The notes below the pieces were generated by a model. The model was not told where the DNA came from, did not search any database, and saw nothing but the letters and a program-made list of their open reading frames with translations. Below are positions 11,021-23,025 of a stretch of DNA of 64,000 bases, in pieces (within the stretch, counting starts at the first letter, position 1; each line of letters opens with the position of its first letter). Location: positions 5,396,805-5,460,804 of the forward strand of contig NC_052132.2 in assembly GCF_016086655.4 (NCBI RefSeq), written 5' to 3'. Origin of the DNA: Lepeophtheirus salmonis (lineage: Eukaryota; Arthropoda; Copepoda; Siphonostomatoida; Caligidae). A program made the translations under genes and the position numbers.

Positions 11021-11429
11021 AGTTATTTCTGTACTATTAATTCAAATATTAAAGAATCGGTATCAGAAAATTTTACTAGAATCGCATCGGAAACGTCATC
11101 CGGATTTTTTCTTTAATCGTTCCATCACTAGTTTGTATGAAAGGTATTATTTTAACATTTTAATTTTTAATCAACTTGATTGAAAAGCTTAATTTTATAT
11201 TGAGATATTATTTAGTTCATTCCCTAGTCTAAATATAAAAAAAGATACTTATTCGAATGACGTCATAAAGGTCATTTCATATTTTTTATACATATACATA
11301 GCAAAGTAAAATGTTATCGTACAAGTCGAAGCGAAAGTTGAACTTTAAGATCAAAATTAAGAGGATGAAGATAGGGAAATATAATTTATTTGATTTGTAA
11401 TAATTATAGTAGAAGAAATTGCATTGCCA

Positions 11430-12030
11430 TTTGTGGTGCATCAACATAAAACAATCTTGAATTAAAATCAAATAGATTATATTAAATTATAGATATATTT
11501 GAGTGAATTATAGGACTTGACTTTAAATTTGTGGGATGATTTAAGGTACATAAGAATTTCAACTATGGTTTAGAACCTTTATTTGATTTAAGAACCTTAT
11601 ATAGGCCCCGATATGGCTCTTTCAAATAAAATAGATCAATTGATCATTCTTTTAGTGTTTATTTGGTAGTAATTTATTCAGTCCAGTCTAGCCTTGGGAC
11701 TAGTCCTATCGTTCCAAAGGGCTAAAGAAAGTATCTTTTCTAAAGAAAAAAAACAAAGAATAAATACAATAGAGTTACGTAATCAAGGATCAAACTTTAT
11801 ACGTTTTTAGGACTGATATGAAGGACCTAACTGAACTGAATACTGAATTCCCTAATTGTGACTTTGAATTTTGGCTATTTTAAGGCTGCAATTTGCAACA
11901 CACCATAAGGATTAATCAGAATAATTTGTTCATAGAAATTGACGATAATTCGTGGGAGAATACAACTGTAATTCACACTCAATTTTGAGAAAAATCATTC
12001 AAGCTTGTTTTTGGTTTAACGGACACATTC
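11430..12030 (+). repeat. Dispersed repeat R3 with nested R4 insertion
   Basis: R3 runs from the ATCAACATAAAACAATCTTGA box to GAGAAAAATCATTCAAGCTT. It is interrupted at about 11665-11870 by an R4-type block (CAGTCCAGTCTAGCCTTGGG to GACTTTGAATTTT). The sequence on both sides matches the uninterrupted copies at 25885-26290 and 27085-27520, so R4 inserted later. Confidence 0.55.
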
Positions 12031-12089
12031 ATTGTTAGTTAAATGATGTAAGGGTGATTGGATATTCATATGTGACATAGTATGTTCAT

Positions 12090-12360
12090 ACTATGTCACG
12101 AGATTACCTCGCTAACACGAAGTATACAATGTATTTTGATATTTCATATGGATATTTCGGTTTCTTTTATCCTAATTAGTGTTCAGAACATTGATTGGTT
12201 GAATTAAAATGAGCTCTTGCTAAGCTGTGAACAATTCCTGACAGATATTGAATAATAATCTCCTAGTTGGGAAGAATTGGTTAACGCCTACCAACGGATT
12301 TTTAGATGTTTTTCATGTCTTTTCGGAGGAAAGGTTGCGTGATACACTAAAGGAAACGAC
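12090..12360 (+). repeat. Dispersed repeat RA, nearly full copy
   Basis: The order is ATTACCTCGCTAACACGAAG, CATTGATTGGTTGAATTAAA, GAGCTCTTGCTAAGCTGTGA, GGGAAGAATTGGTTAACG, TTGCGTGATACACTAAAGG. It is matched in the same order at 22785-23025 and 57960-58170. Confidence 0.55.
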
Positions 12361-12639
12361 ATAATGTAGGTACATTCAGTGTTGAACGGTCAAAAAACTG
12401 TACAGGCCGCAGGACTATCAGTCCTAGGACCGATCTTTTATGGTAACTAGAACGACGTGGTTACTAACTATGTCATTTCATCTGTTGAAGTTTTATCATA
12501 GTTTTTTTTCAAAAAAGTAAGAAACTTGAAGTTTAAAGTGTGAGGTTTGTGGCTAGAACGTATATTACTAAAGTTGTATACGTTTTAGCTATCATTCATT
12601 GTTTTTATTTTCTTCAATCCTAGCTAGAAATTAAGAAGA

Positions 12640-13570
12640 TAAAAAGGTAGCTAGGACTGTAGAACTAAATCATCCGTCTTTAGAACCGTTGAAGGCTAAA
12701 AAAGATCGGATTGAACTTAATGTGTGTAGGTTCCCGATCAGGTGATTCTTAGAGAAAGAAATATACTTTATGAATATGGATTTCACAACAAGATTCCTAG
12801 GTCTGATGGAGTAAATGTAATACTATAATGTTTACTTATACTTAATCAGTGTAACTCCATCTAACCAATTTCAGAACCATTAAAAAAAACATCAGATCGA
12901 TAAAAAGAAAGACTGAAAGGGGGCGCCTGATAAAAAAATCAGTCTTAGGACATATCCAACACTATGAATGAGGCAATAGAAGGATAGGGACAAAGGAAAA
13001 TATTTTTTTGCGTTTTATACATTAGTCGTCAAAACATTTATCTTGCTCTTATCTAAAAAAAGGCAAAAGAAAACCATAAAATGAACGTGGTACTCCTGAC
13101 ACTTTGAAGAATATTTGGGATGTCTGTGAGCAGATATATGAGGAAATACAAAAAACACAAGTCCAAATTGTTTATTCATAAAATACTATACCTCATACAA
13201 TTATAAATACAAATTAATAGTTGGTAGTTAAGAACAAGTTAAATAAAGTAAAATCAACTTATAAATCCTAAGCAAACCCTCATTAATACTCTCCGTCATT
13301 CATGAGCCCATGGATTAATTTTACTTAATTCTCATCATAGTATAAAGTAATAATTATAACAGCTTTCATGTTCAGGTTGCAATTACAAAAAGTTGATTCC
13401 GCTTTCTAGGACATATTTTATACTTCTCTAGCCTAGAACGTATAATACTTTAGTATTATTTTCTTCTTTTTTAGGACTGTAGGACTGACTTATCGGTCCT
13501 TAGGACCGTTAAATGGTAAAAAAGATCGGACTTATAAAAAAAGACTGATTAGGAAATCTATTCTAGGACC
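12640..13570. repeat. R4 and R6 fragments
   Basis: 12640-12720 and 13470-13570 share the CTAGGACTGTAG, TTAGGACCGTT and AAAAAAGATCGGA words. 12750-12880 is R6 copy 2. 13000-13420 shows no recognisable feature. Confidence 0.4.
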
Positions 13571-14594
13571 GATCTATTACTAGCTACATTACTATTGTCC
13601 ACCCATTTAAATGTGTTGTATCTGTATAGAAAAGTGTCAATAGTAGAAATGATAACATTTTTATCAATGCGTGCATGAAGGATAACTCCCCATTTGAGAT
13701 ATTGAAAATAGTCCAACGAAGCATTTATTCCCTAATTGTGTTCAATTATATATATTTATTTAAAAAATAAAAGAAAATGTTAGGACTCAGCTGTACTTTA
13801 AAAAAGATGAAATATGTAAGTTCGTACACTTTATTCTTGTTGTCCAAAGTATATAATTATAATTATTTATTATTGTGCCCTCTTTGTTCAAATGTATCAT
13901 CCTTCTTTCATCCTTTAAATGCATTGTAGAGAATAAGTGAGCTATGCTCAAACATCTGTCCTACGTTGTATATGGCATACGTTGTTACCTTGATTGTATC
14001 GTGCAACTTTTTATATGAAAAGAGACAAAAAAAAAAGGTCAAAAATCAATGGAGCATGCGCAAACTAAAGCTATTTTTTATCTGCAAGCTGTCATGACAG
14101 TATTCAAGTAAACAATCACCATCGAACCCCCCTTTCACATTCATTAATATATATAAAATAGAAAAAGAAATCAAAGTAAAAACCTTTATCATACGCTAGA
14201 AACAAAAATCTCAAGATTCTTATCCGTTATCCATATTGCTAACTCTACCTTGGGAAGGCATAGCTTGCATCCGGGGTCAAGATAGATACCCATTCCGAGG
14301 ACTTCTATAATGTCTCGTTGACGGTGTATTCCTCGCTTCGGATTTTATCTTCAGCCAAGGATCGAATGCAATTTCTTTAATGAGGGAATTTATTTTCTGA
14401 TGAGGGAGATTTCAATTATAGGGGGGGATGATTGATGAATGTTCAATAGTGGTTGTCAAGCTACATTGATGGAAACAAAGCTGATTCCTTATTGGCTATT
14501 ATCCTTTTTGGAGTTTTAGTATTTTCCCAGAACACTCCGCCACTCTGTGAAGCCTTGATTAGAAACTAATAAAAATGAACAACGGCTCATGCTC
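13571..14594. other. Intergenic, no gene seen
   Basis: A slightly GC-richer patch at 14220-14350 does not translate convincingly in any frame. Nothing else was recognised. Confidence 0.35.
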
Positions 14595-14965
14595 TGTTGG
14601 TAGTTGGCCAATTCATACCAACTATGGAATTATTATTCCATAAGGGTTGGGAATTGTTCACAGGGGGATCAGAAATATCGACAGCCGACTGTCTTGGTGG
14701 AGTAACGCCGTGATTAGTGTTGGGGTTCAGCCTGAACACCCTAGGGCGGTGTGGGAACCTTATCATTTTATTTGGCCGAACTAACTCGGTCCTTTAAATA
14801 AGTTCAGTCTAGACAAATTAGGTATAGATTGCTCCCGCACCGTAACACAGCCTTTCATCTGAAAAGAAACCGAAAAAGACTCAAAATCCTTTTGTCATAG
14901 TTAGCCAATTCTTCTCGACTACAAAACTATTGTTCAAAAATAATTGTTGAGAATTGTTCACAGGG
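14595..14965 (-). repeat. Two reverse fragments of repeat RA
   Basis: 14600-14662 and 14895-14960 both read TAGTTGGCCAATTC or TAGTTAGCCAATTCTTC through to GGAATTGTTCACAGG or GAGAATTGTTCACAGG. This is the reverse complement of the middle of RA (12190-12295). Confidence 0.5.
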
Positions 14966-15199
14966 GAAAATTGCTAAAAACAAAATACATTGTGCATATT
15001 TGAGTTAGTGAAGTAAGGTCGTAATCCCATAGAAAAGTTTGTTCTAGATTGCTCTCTTTTAAAATTCTGTTTCGACTGATTCTATAAACGATTTTTATGA
15101 CGTCTTGTGTATTTCAAAATTGTGAATATCGGCACAATTATGTCGTATCTGTTACATAAATCATATTTGTACAACTCATGAATCAGGTATGATGGAGGA

Positions 15200-15490
15200 A
15201 AAATTTTACGCCAAATTAAGTGGTAAAAATTAATTTTTTTATCAATAGTTAAGGATTTTTTGAAATTTTTTCTAAATTGGTATGGATTTATTTAATTTTT
15301 TTATAGAAATTTAATATTCCAAATTTTTTTCCAAAAAATTTAATTTTCTTTGTATAGCTATGGGTTTTTGAAATTATTTCCCTATAAATTTATTTTTTTT
15401 GTTAAATAGCTATGGATTTTTGAGTTGTTTTTTTTTTTAAAGTTTATTTTTAGATTTCTTTTTTTTTCATAAAATTCCAAAAAACAACTC
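15200..15490. repeat. AT-rich degenerate minisatellite, array 2
   Basis: Units of TTAATTTTCTTTGTATAGC, TATGGGTTTTTGAAAT and TTTTTCCAAA are shared with the arrays at 10.6 and 18.5 kb. Confidence 0.5.
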
Positions 15491-15792
15491 CCCTCCCCCT
15501 AAAAAATATATACATACTGGGGTAAATTAATTTTACTACAAATTAGTTTTGGGTAACGCTAAAAAAAGCTACCCAACCTCTCTCTTGGGTTATATTTTGG
15601 GGGTTGAATAGTTCTGTAATAAAAAAACTTTTTTTAAAAATTAGAATAGGATAAACAATGGTCACGTCTGCTCTTTCGACGTTATTATTCATTATTTAAT
15701 CGGTCCTCGTGCTCTTCACTTCTCCCTCTGACTTATGCATTATTGCCTACCTTTGGTCTATATTGTTTTACAAATACATAATAAAATATCAT

Positions 15793-16106
15793 CAAGGTTA
15801 ATAGAAATTCAAGGTTAGACCATCATGTAATCGGGATTGCTAGAACTTTCAATCTGATGTATTGTAACTACTGATGGGCAAGACAGGCGGATTTTCGACA
15901 AAACACGCAACCACTTACAGTCTATGACATCACTATTTCTTGAATTGTCATTTTAATTTATCGTACCGACTGCTGGGAAAGAAAAATAGATTTTGACAAA
16001 ACACACAACCCCTCATCTACTATGACGTCAATAATAAAAGCGTGGTGGAAGTCAAGCATCAGACCTAGACGTGTTATGGTATAACCTTATATTTCTATTA
16101 ACCTTG
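15793..16106 (+). mobile_element. 314-bp MITE with CRE-like sites, copy A
   Basis: It begins CAAGGTTAATAGAAAT and ends ATTTCTATTAACCTTG, inverted termini. Inside are two diverged direct subrepeats of about 100 bp (ACTGCTGGGAAAGA, TTTTGACAAAACACACAAC, TGACGTCA). The reverse complement of 18160-18473 aligns along its whole length with no net length change. One TGACGTCA is intact (16023-16030); the other is TGACATCA. Confidence 0.75.
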
Positions 16107-17779
16107 AATATAACTATATATATGAATTTAAATAGAATTACAATATTTCCCCTCCCCTAATGCTATTTTAAATATACAGGATTCTTCTCGGTATAGGAGT
16201 AATTCCTTTTCTCCCTCAAAAATCGCTCTTGCGTTGACCTCGCGCTCTTTGTTTCATTAGAAGCTACTCATCTCTAAAAATAAGTATGATAATTTAAAAA
16301 AATAAAAGTTACGGATCGATTTTGATCAAACTTGGTACAAAGATTATATATGGTCAGAGTAAGAGGCCATTAAATTTTGAGAGGTTAAGGTAACAAAAAA
16401 CATAAAAAAATGCATAATCGACCATAACTTGGGGAAATCTTACAAGTTTGTGCCCGGTCTCGGTTCTTTCATTCAAACAATTTTGTTTTCAGTCTTGGTT
16501 CTATTATATACATGTTTAATTTAGTAACAGGCACTTAAAACAAGGGAAGTCGCTAGAAAATTCGGGCCCAGGAAATGATATTAGGTACACACAGGGTCAA
16601 AACTATCTTATACACTGAGTGCATAGTACCCAAAGTTCCAGGAGGGTCAACCTAATTTGAAAATAACAATGAAAAGGTGCCCATGGCTGATTAATGTTCC
16701 CGAAAAAATAAGTTTTTAGTCTTATAATTAAGTAGTTTAACAAAAACCTTAAATTGTAAATTTAAAATTAGATTTTCTCTGAATTATAGTTCTAAATCAA
16801 GATGTTTAATAGGGGCACTAATGAATTCTTTTGGTTAAGAACCTCGAAAACTAAGATTGCTTCAGACAATGTTTTTCAAAGTGGAGACATTATCCTTTGC
16901 TGATGCTATTTTTTCATGAAGTTCTTAGATGGCAGCCAACAAATAACCAATATGCATATTTTCTCGGGCTTGAAAAATATCGACCACTTGTGAAAGAGGT
17001 ATCCTTACTTTATTGTACTCGACCAAGAATATAGCTTCATCTGATGTTATGTGTTGATGTCGGCCATTGTAATAGTATCTTCTTTTGAAAGTTCCCTGAA
17101 TCTAATCACCTGCTTGAACCACTAGACCGATAAGGGTACAACTTTGCAAATTGAGATACATAACACAATTTGATTTTGGCGAAGGTTTTGCGCTCCACCG
17201 AGTGCCCACTCAAGTTTATTCTTTTTTTATAATAAATAATTAATCATTTTTTTGGGGGGGAAGCTATACACAAATTGTTAAAAGACTGTTTATTAATCTA
17301 AAATAATAATTTAGAAGAAATTGTTTTATCCTTACTTACATTGACTATTTGTATATAAGATTGTTATTTTCCCCTATAAAATTGTGAAATTTACAGCTTC
17401 AAATGCCATGTGCAACCTCTAAACATTGATCAATAATATAGCTTAAACTCTATAATTCTTCATTGTTTACCAAACAGAGCATTTTAAAACTATTTTTAGA
17501 TATTAAGAACCAGTTTAATGTAGTCCGTACTTCTCCACATAAAACAATCTGATGATGTAAATATATAAAACATAAAAAAATATATCCTGCAATTCAGTAG
17601 ATTTCTATAAATTAGTTGTAATATATTTATTTGTATTTATGAAAAGCTCTATTTCTTTCGCCAAGAGTCAGTTGTCAAAACTAAGGGCTGTGTTTAAATT
17701 TATATCATCATATTATAATATGCTTGAGTAGCCCTGGCTCAACTTGAATGAGTGAAGGACTGTTTAGGCATTCATAGAG
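16107..17779. other. Intergenic, no gene seen
   Basis: AT-rich sequence without coding signal. 16310-16400 has the wording of a dispersed repeat (GGATCGATTTTGATCAAACT) but has no second copy in this window. Confidence 0.35.
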
Positions 17780-18110
17780 CATTTTCACTGACGTCATGAA
17801 TTCCATCATAAATGAAACGAAAATGGGGATTCAATGTTGATCTTTTGACTACATAAAATGGACAAATTGCAAAAAATATTTTTATGAAGCATCATCAAAT
17901 GGGTTTATGAATAAAGAAACAATAAAAACTGAATTGAATACTACTTGATGCCAATGATTAACACTGATATTGGAATATAATCCAAGTAATATGTACTGAA
18001 ATCCCAAAAAATGACTAAATTTGTGTTTTTTTTTTTTTTTTTGATCAATTAGGAAAAAGAAAAGTAAGGCAATTAGAGAAAATATAATACTATTCAATAT
18101 TTTATTTACA
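17780..18110 (+). repeat. Dispersed repeat R2, copy 1
   Basis: It shows the R2 order: CACTGACGTCATGAATTCCA, TAAAATGGACAAATTGC, GAATACTACTTGATGCCAAT and ATGTACTGAAATCCC. It is matched at 25145-25570 and 32970-33540, and in reverse at 21400-21900. Confidence 0.55.
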
Positions 18111-18159
18111 ATATAGAAATATTATTGTACAACGATTTAATAATATATTTTAGCAGGGG

Positions 18160-18473
18160 CAAGGTTAATAGAAATACAAGGTTATACCATAAACGCGTGT
18201 ACGACTGATGTTTGACTTCAACCACTTTTTTAATATTGACGTCATAGTAGATGAATGGTTGGGCGTTTTGTCAAAATATGTTTTTCTTTACCAGCAGTCG
18301 GTACGATACATTTAATTGAAAATTCTAGAAATAGTGACGTCATTTACTATGGTTGGTTGTGTATTTTGTCAAAATCTACCTGTCTTGCCCAGCAGTCGGT
18401 ACTATACATCAAATTTAAAACAATAGCAAGCCTGATTACATGATGGTCTAGCCTTGTCTTTCTATTAACCTTG
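18160..18473 (-). mobile_element. 314-bp MITE with CRE-like sites, copy B
   Basis: Inverted relative to copy A, with the same length and termini. Two intact palindromic TGACGTCA sites lie at 18237-18244 and 18335-18342, one in each internal subrepeat. It is flanked on both sides by AGGGGC-type words (18155 and 18477) that look like R9 ends, so it may be nested in an R9 element. Confidence 0.75.
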
Positions 18474-18539
18474 TATAGGGGCATCCCCAGGGGGTGGCAA
18501 AAGGGCTCTCGCCTCGACTAAATTAGGGATTTTTTCCTT

Positions 18540-19230
18540 TTTCATAAAAAATCAATTTTTCAGGAGAAAAAAAATTTACGCAAAAAATATTGGTAAAAAT
18601 TTTTTTTTTAAAGATTTATTTTCTTTTAAAAAAAGTGCATTAGGTTTTTATACAGTAGAGCAAAATATTTAATATTTGAAAAAAAAAAAATTCATTTTAC
18701 GTGAATAGCTATAGATTTTAGATTTTTTTTTCCAAAAAATTTAATATATGAAATTTTTTTCACAAAAATTTGTGACTAAGATTTATTTTTTTGTGAATAA
18801 CTTTGGATTTTTGAAAAAAAATTTAATTGGTTTTTCTCCTTTTTTTCCAAAAAAATTCCAAGAAACATGCCCCCCAAGAAAAACAAATGAAATTATTTTT
18901 CCAAAAAAAATCATATTTATAATTTAATTTTGTGAACAGCTGTGGATTTTTGAAATTAAAAAAAAATATATATATTTTTTTTTTTAGATAGTTATGAATT
19001 TTTGAATTTTTTTCCAAAAAATTTTATTTTTCGTAGATAGCTGTGGTTTTTTAAAAAAATTTCGAAGATATTTGAGATTACATTTTTGATTTTTTTTTTT
19101 CAAAAAAAATAATATTCGAAAAATTTTTCCCAAAAATTTAATTTTTCAGATTTTTTTTTGAAAAATAAATTTTTTGTGAAAAGCTGTGGATTTTGAAACA
19201 TCCTTCTAAAAGAATTAATCTTTTGTGAAC
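18540..19230. repeat. AT-rich degenerate minisatellite, array 3
   Basis: The longest array. Irregular units hold GTGAATAGCTATAGATTTT or GTGAACAGCTGTGGATTTT with T- and A-runs (TTTTTTTCCAAAAAATTTAA). It directly abuts the Helitron at 19250. Confidence 0.55.
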
Positions 19231-19249
19231 AGCTGTTCCTTGTTGAATA

Positions 19250-20252
19250 TCTATAATTATAAAAGAGAGATTGTGTGTGTAAATGTCCTTTATACGTTCC
19301 CACACCGTTGAACCTAGGGAGCTGAAATTTTGCATGGGTCCCTCTTTTGAGCTTGGACGTGCTAAGACAGGGGTGTCAATTTTTGGGGGCTATATATGGG
19401 GGGTGCTTATTTTATGTCCGAAACACAAAAACCGTTTTTTGCAGCTCATGGAGATTAAATAAGGTTTTGAGTTATTTATCAAAAATAGATTGGCATTTTA
19501 AACAACAACTATACAAATAACTACGTTTTCTAAATTTATTCAAAATCAAAAAAGTTATTAGCAAAAAAAGAAATCGGTGAAAATTGCCATTTCGTTTATT
19601 TGAGGTACAAAAAATGAACTTCCAATGAAATATAGGATTAGTAAATAGAATAAAGTTTGTAGAAATTTGTTTGCATATTAATTTGCTAAATAAAAATTGA
19701 TGTTTAACTGCAATATCTGTCCTTTTCTGAATAATTTTTCAATTTTTTCATTTTCTCTCTTTCCCCCCCATTTTTCATCAAACGTCACTTTTCAATTTTT
19801 TTAAAAATTAGTGCAAAAAAGTTTTTTTCAATTTACTTCGTGAATTTCGATTTCGGAATTTTTTGAAGTAAATAGAAAATGGATTTCTCATCTAGACAAT
19901 CTTTTAGATGCATAGATGTTGGTATGTTATTTGAAGTTTATAACAAATTATTTTTTGTATATATATTCACAATAATAACACTAAGGTTACAAGGGGCAAA
20001 AGAGAATTTTTTTCCTTCAGGGGGTTAGGGGGGGGGGATGAAGTTGCTATAATGAAACTTTGTAAATAACCTTACTTACCCGGATTGAAATAGTCTGAAG
20101 AATTTAATAAATTAACAATAACGAAACATTCATATTATAATTATTAGTATATAGAAGTATTTTCTGAATATTTTCTCAATTAATTTGACCATTTTCAATG
20201 TGATTTCCATCTCCCTCCTTAGCCCGAGCAACGCCGGCTAACCCTTAGCTAG
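19250..20252 (+). mobile_element. Non-autonomous Helitron, about 1.0 kb
   Basis: The 5' end reads TCTATAATTATAAAAGAGAG followed by TTGTGTGTGTAAATG. The 3' end reads CCCGAGCAACGCCGG then CTTAGCTAG, with the host T next to it. TC at the start, CTAG at the end and insertion between A and T (A before 19250, T at 20253) are the Helitron rules. The 5' wording and the CCGAGCAACGCCGG block are typical of arthropod Helitrons. No Rep or helicase ORF is present, so it is non-autonomous. Confidence 0.7.
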
Positions 20253-20319
20253 TATGTTCATATTTGTATATATTCCTGCGGACTATGAAATATTGATATG
20301 TATGCAGTATGTATCACGG

Positions 20320-20510
20320 GGTACATCACTAATACAAAAATACTCTATTTTGGTTGTCAGCTGTCGATTCACTCATCTCACTTAATACGTCATGGTTATT
20401 TCATAATTTATTCTTTTACAAAAAATGACGAAGTAATAAGCTGTTTTTTATTTATGCTCCATTTCCAAAAGGACAGGAATACAATTCCTTGTTGATCCCT
20501 CGTTGTATAT
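20320..20510 (+). repeat. Dispersed repeat R5, copy 1
   Basis: The block from ATACTCTATTTTGGTTGTCA to GCTCCATTTCCAAAAGGACA recurs in reverse at about 39560-39750, next to a hAT-like terminus. Confidence 0.5.
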
Positions 20511-21399
20511 TGGCCATCAACTTATTTCTATGAAAAAATGTTGGCTATCATATCAAAACAAAAAATATAGATACTCTATTCTTATAATATTATAATACAG
20601 TATCGATAAAATTCTATGTAGGATTTTAATTCTACGAAATTATATATAATTCATTTTTAAAAATTATGGAGAAATAATATGACTGGGATATAAATAACAG
20701 CTGACGTGATTGACTTATTTGTCTAACTTTGAGATAATTTTGGGGTTTTTTCCTTTTCTATTTGGAGAAAAGTTTGTGCGATTCAATAAAGATGGTATGT
20801 GTTATAAAGTAAAAAATGAAATGGGATTTTCCCTTTTCCTTGATTTTTATTCAATATTGTTTTTATGTTGTTGATGCAATACAGTTGCACTATGACTCGT
20901 TTATTATGATCAAATGTTTTATTCGAAGGTATGGCGGGGGTAGGGAACAAGATATTCATATCTATGTTGGTTAAGCAATCTCTCTTGCTTTGCAACTATT
21001 CAAGTTTTGCAGTTATTCACTCTCGTTGAGGAGGTCTTTGATAATGTACATACGTTGTAGTCATAATAAGTTTGAGCAATTCCATGTTTTGCCACGCCAT
21101 TTGAATTGATTAGGAACTTTTTGAAGTAAGAGAGACGCAGCGCAGCCACGATTATTGATCCTCCAACCTGGCGTACATTTTGAGCCTAGAAATATTTATA
21201 AGTTTTTTTTTAAATGGATGTTAATCTTGTACAGAAAGGCAATCTAGAGGTTTATTCTTTAAATATATTTTAATGTCGTAAAATCAATAATTTAAAAATG
21301 GAGATATATTAGTACACTTCTATATATTTAAAGAATATAAGGGTAACTTTGAACTTTTTGAACTCAATAAATGTAGTTTTTTAATTGCCTTAATCACAG
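20511..21399. other. Intergenic with a possible RA fragment
   Basis: 20700-20800 resembles the 3' part of RA (TTGTGCGATTCAATAAAGAT). Nothing else was recognised. Confidence 0.3.
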
Positions 21400-21900
21400 T
21401 TTAGATACGTTTTCACGTGACGTCATCATGGTTGATGTATTTGTTTTGTGGGCCTCAACATCAAGTTTTTTATTACAATGAAAATCCTTTTTACATTAAT
21501 ATTAAGGAAAATAATAAGCTATTGGGTGTCAAAGTGGTACCAACAAATAAAAGAACTTAAACCTTAGTATCAATCAAAGTTTTATGCCTCCATTGCCTAG
21601 TTTTATTATATATCTGGCCCTTATTTCAATTAAAAACATGTTATAACATCGTTAAACAATTTTATTTCCATAGTGTGGATTTAAATAAACTGTTACAATG
21701 GAAAGAATGAAATATTTTTCTCTAATTATTCTACTTTTATCGTTCCTAATCGATTAGGGAAAAAAAGTACAAATTTAGCCATTTGAGCGGATTGTTAGTA
21801 CACATTACTTTGATTATATCAAATTATCAGTGTTTATCATTTGTATAAAGAAGTATTCAATGCTTATATTAAGTGTCATCAAAATTTATTAGAAATTAGA
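21400..21900 (-). repeat. Dispersed repeat R2, reverse copy
   Basis: GTGGGCCTCAACATCAAG, the ACATTAATATTAAGGAAAAT box, ACCAACAAATAAAAGAACTT and TCGTTCCTAATCGATTAGGG are reverse complements of the 33200-33530 copy. Confidence 0.55.
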
Positions 21901-22746
21901 GCATTTTTTGTAATAAAATATTAAATTTGAGCCCCCAAGATGGCGTTTTCTTCAATTATGTTGTTCCAATTTCAAGGGAGTCAGCAAGATTATATATATA
22001 TTTATTTATTTATTTTTTTTTTTCGATAACCTTTTTTAGAAAAGAAATCCTTAAATTGATTTGGGGGCATTATTTTTTCCATTTAAGGATTTTTTAAATT
22101 TCTCGGTTAGGGGGACATGTCCACGGAAGCCCGTGAATTTAAGACCTCAGTCTTCTATAGTTATATTCTAAAATAAAATAATGTTCAGAACCGTCAATCT
22201 TAATAAGTAACGCCCCAATTGAATAAGTCTTTACTTTATATTTATTCACGCAACCTAATTTGAATGATCTTGCAACCTCTCTCTCTTTCTTTCCATCTAT
22301 TTATTTTACATTTTTGGCATTGAACTACACACGAAGAATTAATGACAGTAGAAATGTCAAAAAATAGTTCTGTACAAATGGGTTTACTTTTCCTTTCCAT
22401 CTAAAATAATATGTAAGCATATTATTATATGGAGTTATTACTCCGTCATCTGATCGATTAATAAATAGGATTATTTCTTATATGAACGACCTTTAAAAAT
22501 ACTCACTGCCTCCTAGCTATTAGTAATATCAATATGTAGTAGTTTGGATGATCTAATCCGGGAGTGTTTTGATGTGTTCATTTCGGTAGGGTGTATATAC
22601 TTGTATACGTAAAATAAGTTAGTGGAGGAAGATGTTGCATATATCAATTTCATTTCTTAAAATAATATGTTATAATTACACTGTTTTTGTTTCGTGTTTT
22701 TTTAAATAGAATATCTCACGTTACCGGAGAAGAAATACGTATAAAG

Positions 22747-23025
22747 CAGTGGTTCCCAACCTGTGGGTCTTTACCCCAAAACGGCGTTACCTCGCTGACA
22801 CAAATATATACTTTGTGTTTTATTGGCAGCTGTGGATGTTTCTGTTTCTTTCTCCTATTCTGAGTTCTTAAAGTTGTTTGTTTGAGTTCCTAATAGTTTT
22901 TTAATGATTGATTATTAATTACATGGTCGGGAAGAATTGGCTAATTAACTACCAACTGATCTTGTGCTTTTTTTTCTGCTCCCCTCCGGATGAAAAGTTG
23001 CGTGATACAATAAAAGTAACAACGT
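22747..23025 (+). repeat. hAT-like terminus followed by RA copy
   Basis: CAGTGGTTCCCAACCTGTGG at 22747 has the form of a hAT (Charlie-like) terminal repeat. RA follows from 22785 (GTTACCTCGCTGACACAAAT) to about 23025 (GCGTGATACAATAAAAGTAA). No partner terminus was found. Confidence 0.45.

Noticed and set aside
18237..18342. TGACGTCA sites as regulators of a nearby gene
   Set aside because: No gene lies within 9 kb; the sites are part of a repeated MITE.
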